A stretch of 64,000 nt of DNA. Origin: Prochlorococcus sp. AG-388-F11. Its GTDB lineage: Bacteria; Cyanobacteriota; Cyanobacteriia; PCC-6307; Cyanobiaceae. The DNA lies in the NCBI GenBank assembly GCA_003279845.1, contig QCGP01000004.1, positions 62,001 through 126,000 on the forward strand, in the 5' to 3' direction. The notes under the pieces were generated by a model that was not told where the DNA came from, ran no database searches, and worked only from the letters and a program-made list of their open reading frames with translations. Positions 38,460 through 47,456 of the stretch are shown piece after piece. A program made the position numbers and the translations under genes. Numbering within the stretch: position 1 is the first letter of the stretch; each line of letters starts with the position of its first letter.

Positions 38460-39914
38460 GTGAAAATTGCAATAGTTGGTTCTGGATTAGCTGGTCTTAC
38501 AGCGGCAGTCAATCTGGTTGACGAAGGTCATGAAGTAGAAATTTACGAGAGCAGGTCATTTTGGGGAGGTAAAGTCGGGAGTTGGGAAGATAAGGATGGC
38601 AATCACATAGAAATGGGTTTACATGTATTTTTTTACAATTATGCAAATTTGTTTAAATTAATGAAAAAAGTTGGAGCTTTAGATAATTTACTCCCGAAAG
38701 ATCATACTCATCTATTTATAAATAATGGCGGGAATTTGAAATCTCTAGATTTCAGATTCCCATTAGGTGCTCCATTTAATGGACTAAAAGCTTTTTTTAC
38801 CACCGAACAACTTACTTGGGTAGATAAATTCAGAAATGCCTTAGCTTTAGGGACAAGTCCAATAGTTAGAGGATTGATAGACTATGAAGGCGCAATGAGA
38901 ATAATTAGAGATCTAGATAGAATTAGTTTTAAAGAATGGTTTTTAAACCATGGTGGAAGTGAAAAAAGTTTAGAAAGAATGTGGGATCCCATCGCATATG
39001 CTTTGGGTTTTATCAATTGCAAAGATATTTCGGCAAGATGTATGCTAACCATCTTCATGATGTTTGCCTCAAAAACAGAAGCCTCAAAACTTAATCTTTT
39101 AAAAGGTTCTCCACATAAGTGGTTAACCCAACCTATTGTCGACTACATCACAAACAAAGGGGCAAAAATCCACCTTAACCATAAGGTAGAAGAAATTATT
39201 TATGAAAAGGAATCATCCTCTTATTCAGTTAGTCAGTTAAAAATATCTTCTCCTGAAGGGATGAAGGCAGTATTTGCAGATAAATTTCTAGCTGCCTGTG
39301 ATGTCCCTGGAATAAAAAAAATAATTCCAAAAGAATGGTATCAATTTAAAGAATTTGAAGGTTTAAAAAAACTTAGAGCAGTTGCTGTTGCCACAATACA
39401 ATTAAGATACGACGGTTGGGTTACTGAATTGCAAGATGATAATACTGGGAATACACCTAAAGGACTTGATAACTTACTATATTCTGCTGATGCCTCTTTC
39501 AGTTGTTTTGCTGATCTAGCACTAGCCAGCCCAGCAGATTATAGAAAAAAAGATATGGGATCACTCCTCCAATGTGTATTAACTCCCGGTGATAAATGGA
39601 TAGGAAGATCTACAGAAAGAATTACAAAAGAAATAGATAAAGAAGTTCGCCGTCTATTCCCATCCTCAAAAAACCTTAAATTGCTTTGGAGTAACGTTGT
39701 ACAAATTCCACAATCACTCTATAGAGAGTCTCCCGGTATGGAACCTTTCAGACCGGATCAAAAAACATCTATATCTAATTTCTACATGGCTGGTAGTTAC
39801 ACAAAACAAGATTACATAGACTCTATGGAAGGAGCTACAATGAGTGGTCATTTAGCTGCTGCTGCAATCTTAGAGAAGAAAGCAGAATTAGCAAAAAATC
39901 TTGCGGTAAGTTAA
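38460..39914 (+). CDS. crtQ: 9,9'-di-cis-zeta-carotene desaturase
   Basis: Plant-type zeta-carotene desaturase that makes prolycopene, using plastoquinone. The 484-residue FAD protein has the N-terminal [16 protein letters not shown] motif and the C-terminal [21 protein letters not shown]. The [17 protein letters not shown] segment is typical. It is clearly paralogous to CrtP in this window but has the ZDS features (WVTELQDD). The start is GTG at 38460. An SRPBCC gene follows after three bases, so they form an operon. Confidence 0.95.
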   Translation: MKIAIVGSGLAGLTAAVNLVDEGHEVEIYESRSFWGGKVGSWEDKDGNHIEMGLHVFFYNYANLFKLMKKVGALDNLLPKDHTHLFINNGGNLKSLDFRFPLGAPFNGLKAFFTTEQLTWVDKFRNALALGTSPIVRGLIDYEGAMRIIRDLDRISFKEWFLNHGGSEKSLERMWDPIAYALGFINCKDISARCMLTIFMMFASKTEASKLNLLKGSPHKWLTQPIVDYITNKGAKIHLNHKVEEIIYEKESSSYSVSQLKISSPEGMKAVFADKFLAACDVPGIKKIIPKEWYQFKEFEGLKKLRAVAVATIQLRYDGWVTELQDDNTGNTPKGLDNLLYSADASFSCFADLALASPADYRKKDMGSLLQCVLTPGDKWIGRSTERITKEIDKEVRRLFPSSKNLKLLWSNVVQIPQSLYRESPGMEPFRPDQKTSISNFYMAGSYTKQDYIDSMEGATMSGHLAAAAILEKKAELAKNLAVS

Positions 39915-39917
39915 TTA

Positions 39918-40388
39918 ATGGGTAATTGGCTAAAACATGACGTAATAACAGTTGTTAATGCGCCTCTTGAAAATGTTTGGAACACTTGGAGTGATTTAGA
40001 CTCAATGTCACTTTGGATGAGCTGGATTGAATCTGTAAAAACAGTTGATGAAGAAACTAATACGTTACCAGATTTAACAGAATGGACTTTGGCTGCAAAT
40101 GGCTTTAGGTTTAAATGGAAAGCTCAAATTACAGAAAGAGTCGAAAAAAACAAACTTAAATGGAAATCTATTGGAGGTTTACCAACTGAGGGATCAGTAG
40201 TTTTCGAAAGTAAAAGTGATCAAATCACAACGGTAAATTTAACCATAACTTATGAGCTACCAAAAATGATTGCGCGGTTTATGGAAGAAAATATTTTGGG
40301 CAAATTGGTTACAAACGAATTACAGGCCAATATTGATAGGTTCAAAGATTTAGTTGAAAAGAACTATAAAAAAAAATTTTCTAACTAA
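39918..40388 (+). CDS. SRPBCC-family protein (polyketide-cyclase/START-like)
   Basis: A 156-residue single-domain protein with a START-like helix-grip fold: VVNAPLENVWNTWSDLDSMSLWM at the N-terminus and a long C-terminal helix (MEENILGKLVTNELQANIDR). Such proteins bind hydrophobic ligands such as lipids or carotenoids. Three bases after crtQ, it may carry a carotenoid intermediate to or from the desaturase; this is inference from context. Overlaps the convergent hemD by eight bases. Confidence 0.82.
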   Translation: MGNWLKHDVITVVNAPLENVWNTWSDLDSMSLWMSWIESVKTVDEETNTLPDLTEWTLAANGFRFKWKAQITERVEKNKLKWKSIGGLPTEGSVVFESKSDQITTVNLTITYELPKMIARFMEENILGKLVTNELQANIDRFKDLVEKNYKKKFSN

Positions 40389-41193
40389 AAATATTAATTG
40401 CTACATCTAGAAGTCCTTCAAAAGTATATTTTTGTGCCTGACTATCAACTCTTCCAAAAATTTCTTTACATATTTTTGTTGTCTGAGGGCCAATACTTAA
40501 CAACTTAATTTGATCGAAATATTCTAACCATTGTTTACCAAGTTTTTTTTCTAGTAAAAAAGCAGCATTTGATACTGTTTTACCGCTTGAGAAAATAATT
40601 GCATCGACTTTTCTCTTAGAAATCATATCAATTGTTTCTTCCGGAATTGAGTCAGGACATCTAGTTTCATATGCAGCGACCTCAAATACACGGGAACCAG
40701 CCTTTCTAAATTGATCTGCAATTAGATCCCTACCACCTGTTTGAACTCTTGGTACAAAGACTCGAAGTCCATAACCGGATACTGGGAAATTATCAATTAA
40801 ACTTTCAGCAACAAATTCTGGAGGTATAAAGTCAGCCTTAATCCCAAAATCGTCAAGAGTTTTTGAGGTTTTTTCTCCGACTACAGCAATTTTTGTTTTT
40901 TTAGAACACTCTTTTAATGAACTATGAAAAAATCTAAGTCTTTTATCCACAAATTTGATCCCATTACTACTGGAAAAAATAATCCAATGAAAATCATTTA
41001 TTTGATTTAATGCTTCGTCAAGAGGATTCAAATCATCAGGATCACCAATACTTATTGCAGGTAAATCAAATACATTAGCGCCCTTGCTTGTGAATATCTT
41101 TTTTATATCCAATATCCCCTCTTTTGATCGAGTGATGATTATATTTCTTTGATCAAGGGGCAGATCAACTGTTGGCATCCTTATCCTCATCAT
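40381..41193 (-). CDS. hemD: uroporphyrinogen-III synthase
   Basis: Cyclises hydroxymethylbilane for haem and chlorophyll synthesis. The 270-residue protein has the two-lobed family pattern: NIIITRSKEG at the start, HWIIFSSSNGIKF, VVGEKTSKTL, FVPR, AYETRC and the C-terminal DAIIFSSGKTVSNA and LLSIGPQTTK. HemD is poorly conserved, but these all agree. The likely start is the third ATG (about 41178), giving a 14-base overlap with rbfA; the first ATG gives 29. Confidence 0.9.
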   Translation of the reverse strand: MMRIRMPTVDLPLDQRNIIITRSKEGILDIKKIFTSKGANVFDLPAISIGDPDDLNPLDEALNQINDFHWIIFSSSNGIKFVDKRLRFFHSSLKECSKKTKIAVVGEKTSKTLDDFGIKADFIPPEFVAESLIDNFPVSGYGLRVFVPRVQTGGRDLIADQFRKAGSRVFEVAAYETRCPDSIPEETIDMISKRKVDAIIFSSGKTVSNAAFLLEKKLGKQWLEYFDQIKLLSIGPQTTKICKEIFGRVDSQAQKYTFEGLLDVAINIFS

Positions 41194-41557
41194 TATTGCC
41201 TTGATTTTTATTTTTTAATTCATCGAGAAGTTTCAAAACTGATAATCCTTTATCAAGAATATTATCGTCTTTAAAAATTATCTCTGGGACTCTTCTCATC
41301 TCTATTCTTTTTCCTAAATTGTGCCTTATGGAGCTTTTAGCAGTATTCAAATTTGCCACAATCTCTTTCCTCACTTTATCTTGAGCAGTTGAAGTTATGT
41401 AGATTTTACAGTGTTGCAAATCACCTGATAAATCAATCTTAGAAATATTGACGAAATGATCTCTAATAAGATCATTTTCCAAATCATTTTGCAAAATAAG
41501 GGTTATTTCTTTCTTCAAAAGAGAAGAAACTTTTGCAAGACGGTAATTGTTTGGCAT
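41165..41557 (-). CDS. rbfA: ribosome-binding factor A
   Basis: Factor for 30S maturation and 16S rRNA 5'-end processing. The 130-residue KH-like protein carries the N-terminal YRLAKVSSLLKKEITLIL pattern, a central DLQHCKIYIT strand and RHNLGKRIEMRRVPEIIFKDD, matching RbfA. The C-terminal tail is acidic and Asn/Asp-rich. Its ATG overlaps the stop of the DUF751 gene by one base (TAATG). Confidence 0.94.
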   Translation of the reverse strand: MPNNYRLAKVSSLLKKEITLILQNDLENDLIRDHFVNISKIDLSGDLQHCKIYITSTAQDKVRKEIVANLNTAKSSIRHNLGKRIEMRRVPEIIFKDDNILDKGLSVLKLLDELKNKNQGNNDEDKDANS

Positions 41558-41766
41558 TATGGTTGTATATTTATTGGATTTGTCATCGCTTGCAAGACAA
41601 AATAAACAGTTATGAAAGCACTTAAGACAGAAGATATCAAACCTACTATCGTTAGTGGATTTGATCTATTCTTGAATAAAGGTTCAAGCAATGCAACAAG
41701 TCCCCCAACAATTATGGATATTAAATACTTTGGATATCTTGCAACATTAGAGAAAAATTCGCCCAT
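41557..41766 (-). CDS. DUF751/Ycf33-type small membrane protein
   Basis: About 69 residues with two transmembrane helices (about 13-30 and 40-60). The N-terminus GEFFSNVARYPKYLISIIVGG fits the DUF751 family (Ycf33 of some plastids), whose role is uncertain. ATG at 41766 is chosen, because family members start just before the F-F-N-V-R-Y-P-K segment; a GTG three codons upstream is the alternative. Heads the DUF751-rbfA-hemD unit. Confidence 0.8.
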   Translation of the reverse strand: MGEFFSNVARYPKYLISIIVGGLVALLEPLFKNRSNPLTIVGLISSVLSAFITVYFVLQAMTNPINIQP

Positions 41767-41820
41767 CAGCTCCACAAATAGATTACTTTTTTAGCTAAGT
41801 TTTAACAAACATTAAACAGC

Positions 41821-42546
41821 ATGATTACATTATATCAATTTAGGCATAGTGCTTTTTGTTTAAAAACAAGAATGGCTCTTCATGCAAAAAAAATACAATA
41901 TCGAGTTGAAGAAGTAACACCTGGAATAGGTCAATTTGAAATCTTTAAATTATCAGGTCAAAAACAAGTCCCCGTAATAGTCGATAGTAATGATCAAATT
42001 ATTAATGACTCTTCCAATATTTGCGAATATATAGATAAAAAAAATGATCACAATCCACTCTTTCCTGAGGACCCAATATTATTTGCACAATGCAAACTAA
42101 TTGAGGACTGGGCAGATACTACAATGGCTACAACTTGTAGAAGAGCTTTAATAAAATCTGCAATAGAAAATCCACAGCTAAGAACTGCATTACTTCCAGA
42201 TGAAATACCTTCTTCAGTTAAAAGTATTGTCGATAAATTACCTTTTGAAAATCTTAGTAGAATCTCTAATGTAGTTTGGTCTTCTAAAGATAATTTAGAA
42301 CTCCAAAAATTACTGGAAGCTTTATCAAAATCCTTAATCAACAAAAAATATTTAGTTGGAGATAGTTTATCAATTGCAGATATTTCAATTGCAGCTCAAT
42401 TGTCCCTTCTTAAATTTCCAAAGTCTGCAGGGCCAATTCTTTCAGGAGAGGGGAGTCAAGAATACATAAATAACCCTTATTTAGAAAATCTTTTCATGTG
42501 GAGGAACAATTTAGAAGAATATCTTTTTAGTGCTAACTCTCAATAA
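41821..42546 (+). CDS. glutathione S-transferase family protein
   Basis: A 241-residue protein with an N-terminal thioredoxin-like domain (residues 1-78; LYQFRHSAFCLKTRMALHAK, where a Cys stands in the FCLK motif, and QKQVPVIVD with the cis-Pro loop) and a C-terminal helical domain (KKYLVGDSLSIADISIAAQL, the N-capping box). The active-site position near Ser/Cys suggests a thiol-type or lambda/beta-like GST. Substrate unknown. Overlaps its convergent neighbour by 14 bases. Confidence 0.87.
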   Translation: MITLYQFRHSAFCLKTRMALHAKKIQYRVEEVTPGIGQFEIFKLSGQKQVPVIVDSNDQIINDSSNICEYIDKKNDHNPLFPEDPILFAQCKLIEDWADTTMATTCRRALIKSAIENPQLRTALLPDEIPSSVKSIVDKLPFENLSRISNVVWSSKDNLELQKLLEALSKSLINKKYLVGDSLSIADISIAAQLSLLKFPKSAGPILSGEGSQEYINNPYLENLFMWRNNLEEYLFSANSQ

Positions 42547-43243
42547 ATTCAAAAGTCAATTTATACTTATTTGTTTTAATAGCATGAATAGAAGGATCAC
42601 CAACTTTTGAACCATACGAAGCAACATATTGCACCCCACAAATCGATGGTTTGATTGAATTATTTACTTCCAATATATCTTCGGAACATTTTTGAAATAT
42701 ACTAATTGTCTCTACCTGATTAATCCTTGAAGCACCAGGCTTATGAGCTGTTTGTATAACTAGCTCATCTGCGAAAAAAATATCATCATCTTGGATCTGA
42801 TTTCTCCCCGTAATTCTTGAATCAATATAAAAATCATCTTTTAAATAAGTAATTTGATTATTAATAGATTGAGGATCATTTACAACTCTGATTAAGGTAT
42901 CACCAAATATTGCTTTTCCAATAGATTCAGAATTTTTTGCACGATTACCAACAATTAAATCTGAATCATTCTTAAAAAAATTTACTTTATAAATAACTGG
43001 CTCTTCTGAATCATTAATTATATCTTGAGAGGTAACAAGCCAACTCCCCTCGAACCATTTAGGGTAAATTAAATCTCTAGAAGTATCAGATAATTTAAAA
43101 TTTGGCAAATATAATTCTGGCCACTGATTTACACGATTTTCCAAAAATTCTCGTACGTTAGAATCTACTAAAGCAAAGGAACTTTCTAAAAAAATTCCTT
43201 GAAAAGTCAAGCAAAGAATTAATCCAAGAAGAATTTTCATCAT
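42533..43243 (-). CDS. predicted exported or lumenal protein (DUF6816-like)
   Basis: A 236-residue protein with a signal peptide (MMKILLGLILCLTFQGIFLESSFA, cleavage about residue 24), implying the periplasm or thylakoid lumen. The rest is beta-rich with one Cys pair (QKCSED and SICGVQ). Related proteins occur in cyanobacteria and chloroplasts (DUF6816-type); function is not established. Start is the first of two adjacent ATGs; its start codon overlaps that of the divergent crr7 gene on the other strand, discussed as a finding. Confidence 0.72.
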   Translation of the reverse strand: MMKILLGLILCLTFQGIFLESSFALVDSNVREFLENRVNQWPELYLPNFKLSDTSRDLIYPKWFEGSWLVTSQDIINDSEEPVIYKVNFFKNDSDLIVGNRAKNSESIGKAIFGDTLIRVVNDPQSINNQITYLKDDFYIDSRITGRNQIQDDDIFFADELVIQTAHKPGASRINQVETISIFQKCSEDILEVNNSIKPSICGVQYVASYGSKVGDPSIHAIKTNKYKLTFEFIES

Positions 43244-43499
43244 GTCAAATCCACTAATTAGAGCATCAGATCATTATGTATTATTAGAGCCAGATTCAAA
43301 AGAAAAAATTGTATCAAAGCAAGAAGCAATTTTATGGTTAAAGAATTGGCTTAGTAAGACAGAAACAAAATTAATATATCAAAATATTGAAGATCCTGAT
43401 CAGGAATTTTTTGAAGAATTATTGGAAAGCACTTATGAATTAGAAATAAAATTGGGATACGTTATCAAATGGTTTGCAGTAAGAATTGAAGCAGATTAA
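43242..43499 (+). CDS. chlororespiratory reduction 7 (CRR7) family protein
   Basis: An 85-residue soluble protein with features of CRR7: a YVLLEPDSKE start and YELEIKLGYVIKWFAVRIE near the end. In plants CRR7 is needed to assemble NDH-1 subcomplex A, so a cyanobacterial member fits the many ndh genes nearby in the window. It starts with ATG at 43242, sharing bases with the divergent gene start. It meets aroK tail to tail with four bases of overlap. Confidence 0.76.
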   Translation: MSNPLIRASDHYVLLEPDSKEKIVSKQEAILWLKNWLSKTETKLIYQNIEDPDQEFFEELLESTYELEIKLGYVIKWFAVRIEAD

Positions 43500-44053
43500 C
43501 TAATTATTTCTTTATGAATTGCATTGATTATTTTCATAGCAACTTCTTCTATAGTTTCACTTTTTACCTGAATTCTTAAATCTGCTTGAGAATATAAATT
43601 TTCTCTAGATTGAAAAATGCTCATATACAAATCATTTAGATTCTTTCCCTGAAGCAGTGGCCTTTTTTTTATTTCATTTTTCAATCTTTTAATGGCTATA
43701 TCTTTATCAAGATCTATCCATGCAATTATTCCCTGTCTTAAGATTCCCCAGTTTTCCGATTTGGTCACTATTCCTCCCCCAGTTGAGATTACTAATGAAG
43801 GAATTTTGATAGTTTCTTTGAGACAGTTTGCTTCTAATTCACGGAAATCCTCTTCTCCTTCATCTTTAAAAATTTGGTCGATAGATTTTTTTGCCAACTT
43901 TTCTATTAATGAATCTAAATCAATGTATTTATACTTCAAAAATTCAGCCAACTTTAAACCAGCTTGAGACTTGCCAGAACCCATCATTCCTATTAAAAAT
44001 ATGCTTCTGCCCTTGATATTATGAACTGTTTTTTCGATAATTGATTGTTCCAT
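43496..44053 (-). CDS. aroK: shikimate kinase
   Basis: Phosphorylates shikimate for aromatic amino acid synthesis. The 185-residue protein has Walker A IGMMGSGKSQ (about residues 21-30), the shikimate-binding FRELE and STGGGIV segments and the LID region (RPLLQGK). The length and motifs are standard. It converges on crr7 and is divergent from the PTPS double-domain gene (44-base gap). Confidence 0.94.
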   Translation of the reverse strand: MEQSIIEKTVHNIKGRSIFLIGMMGSGKSQAGLKLAEFLKYKYIDLDSLIEKLAKKSIDQIFKDEGEEDFRELEANCLKETIKIPSLVISTGGGIVTKSENWGILRQGIIAWIDLDKDIAIKRLKNEIKKRPLLQGKNLNDLYMSIFQSRENLYSQADLRIQVKSETIEEVAMKIINAIHKEIIS

Positions 44054-44097
44054 AAAGACAAAAGCGTGTTTAAAACCTTAAGATAGTATTATCGCAG

Positions 44098-45030
44098 ATG
44101 GGTATGACTTCTACACAATCCAAACCATTACATGGAAAAGGACGTGAATGCGTCATAACTCGACGTGCCTGCTTTAGTTCTAGTCACCGTTATTGGCTTC
44201 CTGAAAAAACCCCAGAAGAAAATTTATCTCTTTTTGGAAAGTGCAGTATTGCTCCAGGGCATGGTCATAATTATGAACTTATTGTTTCAATGGGTGGAGA
44301 ACTAGACTCTGACGGAATGGTACTAAATCTCTCTGATGTAAAACACTCTATTAAAGAGAAAGTTACTGGTCAATTAGATTTTCGTTTTTTAAATGAAGTC
44401 TGGCCTGAATTTAATGTTAATAATCAAGGGAGTATATTACCAACAACTGAGGCACTAGTGAAGGTCATTTGGAGTCGTCTAAAGGATGATTTACCTCTCA
44501 CAAGTCTAAGGCTTTATGAAAACTCAAATTTATGGGCAGATTATTTTGGAAAAAACATGGAAGCATTTTTAACAGTACAAACTCATTTTGCAGCCGCTCA
44601 TAGACTTGCAAAAGAAGAGATATCCTTTAATGAAAATAAAAAAATCTATGGGAAATGTGCCAGAGTTAATGGGCATGGTCATAACTATCTTGTTGATATA
44701 ACTGTAAAGGGAGATATTGATACGAGAACAGGAATGGTTTGCGACTTATCTGCCCTCCAAGAGATAATTAATGATCTGGTTGTTGAACAACTAGATCATA
44801 CTTTTCTAAATAAAGACATCGAATTTTTCCAAAGTTGCGTTCCAACTGCTGAAAATATAGCTTTATATATTTCTGATATTCTTAAAAAACCAATACATGA
44901 CCTTGGTGCAACTTTACACAAAATAAGACTTCAAGAGAGCCCAAATAATGCTGCAGAAATTTATGTTGATCAAAAGTTAACCAATTCATTGAAGTTGAAA
45001 TTTGACAATAGTTTAGTAACACAAACTTGA
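44098..45030 (+). CDS. tandem 6-pyruvoyl-tetrahydropterin synthase / QueD-like protein
   Basis: A 310-residue fusion of two PTPS-type domains. Domain 1 (about 17-140): zinc ligands H30, H55 and H57, Cys49, E118, but the catalytic His of LDH is replaced by F95 (QLDFRFLN). Domain 2 (about 155-285): H168, H193, H195, Cys187, D233-H234 and E252 all present. QueD makes 6-carboxytetrahydropterin for queuosine; PTPS-like proteins can also support cyanopterin or folate pathways. The intact domain 2 is likely catalytic and domain 1 structural. The next gene is a RibD C-terminal-type reductase overlapping by four bases (TTGA), compatible with a pterin- or flavin-related pair. Confidence 0.88.
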   Translation: MGMTSTQSKPLHGKGRECVITRRACFSSSHRYWLPEKTPEENLSLFGKCSIAPGHGHNYELIVSMGGELDSDGMVLNLSDVKHSIKEKVTGQLDFRFLNEVWPEFNVNNQGSILPTTEALVKVIWSRLKDDLPLTSLRLYENSNLWADYFGKNMEAFLTVQTHFAAAHRLAKEEISFNENKKIYGKCARVNGHGHNYLVDITVKGDIDTRTGMVCDLSALQEIINDLVVEQLDHTFLNKDIEFFQSCVPTAENIALYISDILKKPIHDLGATLHKIRLQESPNNAAEIYVDQKLTNSLKLKFDNSLVTQT

Positions 45031-45677
45031 GTATCCCAAGAGTAACAATAGTTATAGCGTCAAGTCTTGATGGGAGAATTGCATTTCCTCTTGGTGGAGG
45101 ATCCCACCTTGGCAGCGAAGAAGATAAAAAAATGTTAAATCAAAACTTATCAATGGTTGATGCTACCATTTTTGGTTTAGGTACTTTAAGAGCTCATCAA
45201 TCAACTTACCTAATTAAAAATCTTAAGGATAATTACGAAGTAAAGATATCAAAAAGCCAGCCAATTTCTATAGTTGCTTCAAATAGCAAAAAATTCAACA
45301 GTAATTGGAAATACTTTAGCCAACCAATTAAAAGATGGCTAATAAGCTCAAGTAAAGTTGACAATTGGTCAAATAATAACTTTGAGAAAAAACTCCTTTT
45401 CGAAAATTCATGGGGAGAAACTTTAATTTCACTCAAAAAACAAGGGATAAATGATCTAGCTCTTTTAGGAGGTGCAAAACTTATAAATTCATTTATAAAA
45501 GAGGATCTAATAACAGATATAAAAATTACAATAATTCCACGAATTATTGGAGGAAGATATACATGGATCCCCCCAGAACAAACAACTGAGATTTTTAATC
45601 TCAAAAGACTATGGGAAATAAAATCAATTAAAAATTTAATGAATAATGAAATCCACATTCATTACAAAAAAATTTGA
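45027..45677 (+). CDS. RibD C-terminal-like / DHFR-fold reductase
   Basis: A 216-residue protein with the N-terminal VTIVIASSLDGRIA (strand and catalytic loop of the RibD C-terminal/DHFR superfamily), HLGSEEDKKML, and GGAKLINSFI, the nucleotide-binding motif near the C-terminus. RibD-type reductases act on ribosylaminopyrimidines; related ones may reduce pterins. The start is TTG, with overlap of four bases with the PTPS gene, supporting a common pathway. No deaminase domain is present, so it is not a full RibD. Confidence 0.83.
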   Translation: MSIPRVTIVIASSLDGRIAFPLGGGSHLGSEEDKKMLNQNLSMVDATIFGLGTLRAHQSTYLIKNLKDNYEVKISKSQPISIVASNSKKFNSNWKYFSQPIKRWLISSSKVDNWSNNNFEKKLLFENSWGETLISLKKQGINDLALLGGAKLINSFIKEDLITDIKITIIPRIIGGRYTWIPPEQTTEIFNLKRLWEIKSIKNLMNNEIHIHYKKI

Positions 45678-45694
45678 AATAGAGTCAATAATAT

Positions 45695-46849
45695 ATGAAC
45701 CAAAAAATAAATAAAGTTGAAGTCAAATTATCAATTAAGGACATCTCCAAGGAGATATGGAATGAGTTAGCAAATGAAATCAACAATCCATTTTATGAAT
45801 GGACTTGGCTAAAAAACCTTGAAATATCAAAAAGTGTTTCGAGAGAAACTGGTTGGCAGCCTCTATATTTTGTTGCTTTTAAAAATGAAGAAATATGTGG
45901 TATTGCACCACTTTTTTTAAAAAATCATAGCTACGGAGAATTTATTTTTGACCAATCATTTGCAAGATTGGCTCAAGAGCTGAATTTAAATTATTACCCT
46001 AAATTAATTGGAATGAGTCCCTATAGTCCTGTAAATGGATATCAATTTCTTTATAAAAAAAATAAAGATAAAAAGGAAATTACAAATTTGCTGATAAACC
46101 ATATCGAAAGCTTTGCGATTACAAACAGAATTTTAAGTTGTAATTTTCTATATATTGATGAAAGCTGGGGCACCCATCTGAAATCTTTGGGATACCACGA
46201 ATGGATAAATTCCAGCAGTGAATGGAGGAATAATGGAGAAAAATCATTTAATGATTTTCTTTCTAGATTTAACTCTAATCAGAGGAAAAATATAAAAAAA
46301 GAGAGAAAATCACTAACTAAACAAGATATTAAAGTGAACATTTATGAGGAAAATAATATAAACCAAGAAATCCTAAAAAAGATGCATAATTTTTATGAGG
46401 AGCATTGTTTAAGATGGGGAGTCTGGGGAAGTAAATATCTAACCTCTACATTTTTCGAAAAAATTTTAGATAATAAAAAAAATCTGTTGCTTTTTAGCGC
46501 ATCAAAAAAAGACTCAAATAATATTTTTGCTATGTCAATGTGCGTTAAAAATAATAAAAACTTATGGGGTAGATATTGGGGTAGTCAAGAAGAAATATCC
46601 AATTTACATTTTGAATTATGCTACTACCAGCCAATTGAATGGGCAATAAAAAATAACATCCATTTTTTTGATCCAGGGGCAGGAGGCAAACATAAACGAA
46701 GAAGAGGATTTTTTGCAAAAAGCTCCATTAGTCTTCACAAGTGGTTTGACAAAAATATGGAAAATATAATTAATCCTTGGCTAAATGAAGTTAATAGACA
46801 AACAGATTTGGAAATTGAATTTGAAAATAATTCTATACCCTTTAAATAA
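45695..46849 (+). CDS. GNAT/FemAB-like peptidoglycan-type acyltransferase (DUF482)
   Basis: A 384-residue protein with the DUF482 pattern: NPFYEWTWLKNLE and FDQSFARLAQELNLNYYPKL near the start, the NSNQRKNIKKERK centre and HFFDPGAGGKHKRRRGFFA (about residues 324-342), the GNAT-like conserved end motif. Proposed relatives transfer amino acids or acyl groups onto cell-wall or other substrates; the actual substrate is unknown. Follows the RibD-type gene with a 17-base gap. Confidence 0.82.
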   Translation: MNQKINKVEVKLSIKDISKEIWNELANEINNPFYEWTWLKNLEISKSVSRETGWQPLYFVAFKNEEICGIAPLFLKNHSYGEFIFDQSFARLAQELNLNYYPKLIGMSPYSPVNGYQFLYKKNKDKKEITNLLINHIESFAITNRILSCNFLYIDESWGTHLKSLGYHEWINSSSEWRNNGEKSFNDFLSRFNSNQRKNIKKERKSLTKQDIKVNIYEENNINQEILKKMHNFYEEHCLRWGVWGSKYLTSTFFEKILDNKKNLLLFSASKKDSNNIFAMSMCVKNNKNLWGRYWGSQEEISNLHFELCYYQPIEWAIKNNIHFFDPGAGGKHKRRRGFFAKSSISLHKWFDKNMENIINPWLNEVNRQTDLEIEFENNSIPFK

Positions 46850-46908
46850 AAAAATTTGGCTTTACCAAAGATTATATTATTAATATAGTTTCAAATTAAA
46901 TTCCCAAA

Positions 46909-47295
46909 ATGGATTCTATTCAAAGTTTCGAGGAAAAAATAAAGATTGATAATGAACTTTCCAACAGATATATAGACTTAGATCCAATGGGTTATTTTAT
47001 TATAAAAGTAGATTTAGAAGAAAAAAAAATAATTTTAGAGCACTTCTTAAACAATATTAATGAAGAGGGATACGCCCTTGACCCAGAAACAAATGAACCA
47101 ATTAAATGTGACACCCAAAGTAAAAGGGTTAGTAATGAAGTTTTTGAAGGTATTAGTGCTAAACAACTTGGAATATTAATCACTGAAGAAAGGAATGACT
47201 TGATAACTAGATTTGATCATGCCCTATATCTAGGTAGAGAATTACAAAAAGCAGAAGAATGTTTATATAAAAAATTACCCTATATCCAAGATTAA
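46909..47295 (+). CDS. DUF4346-type conserved protein
   Basis: A 128-residue soluble protein with YIDLDPMGYFIIKVD and the HALYLGRELQKAEECL C-terminal helix, matching the cyanobacterial DUF4346 pattern (sometimes found fused to thymidylate-synthase-like domains). Function unknown. Its own promoter region probably lies in the 59-base gap after the DUF482 gene. Confidence 0.74.
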   Translation: MDSIQSFEEKIKIDNELSNRYIDLDPMGYFIIKVDLEEKKIILEHFLNNINEEGYALDPETNEPIKCDTQSKRVSNEVFEGISAKQLGILITEERNDLITRFDHALYLGRELQKAEECLYKKLPYIQD

Positions 47296-47359
47296 GAAAT
47301 TAAACGAAAAAATCTAATTATTTGATCCAATGTTAAATTAAATAAAAATATAAAAATTA

Positions 47360-47452
47360 ATGAACATCATTTTCTATTTTGCATTTCTAGGTTTTGGTTT
47401 TGGAGCTGCTTTTGCATTAGATAAGCTCTTGAGGGCAGTTAAATTAATTTAA
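47360..47452 (+). CDS. petL: small single-helix protein, cytochrome b6f subunit PetL-like
   Basis: A 30-residue ORF too short for usual gene tracks: MNIIFYFAFLGFGFGAAFAL followed by DKLLRAVKLI. One transmembrane helix with a short basic tail ending in (R/K)xxKLI is the pattern of PetL, the small stabilising subunit of cytochrome b6f in cyanobacteria and plastids. It lies in the gap between the DUF4346 gene and convergent rimO. The identification is by eye on a tiny sequence. Confidence 0.65.
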   Translation: MNIIFYFAFLGFGFGAAFALDKLLRAVKLI

Positions 47453-47456
47453 AAAA

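Noticed and set aside
44098-45030. Two adjacent PTPS genes mis-joined
   Set aside because: The frame is continuous through the linker with no stop; the two-domain form is taken as a genuine fusion.
45233-45658. Minus-strand 141-codon frame opposite the RibD-type gene
   Set aside because: Hydrophobic Ile/Ser/Phe-rich antisense translation of an AT-rich gene; the plus strand has clear RibD-type motifs.
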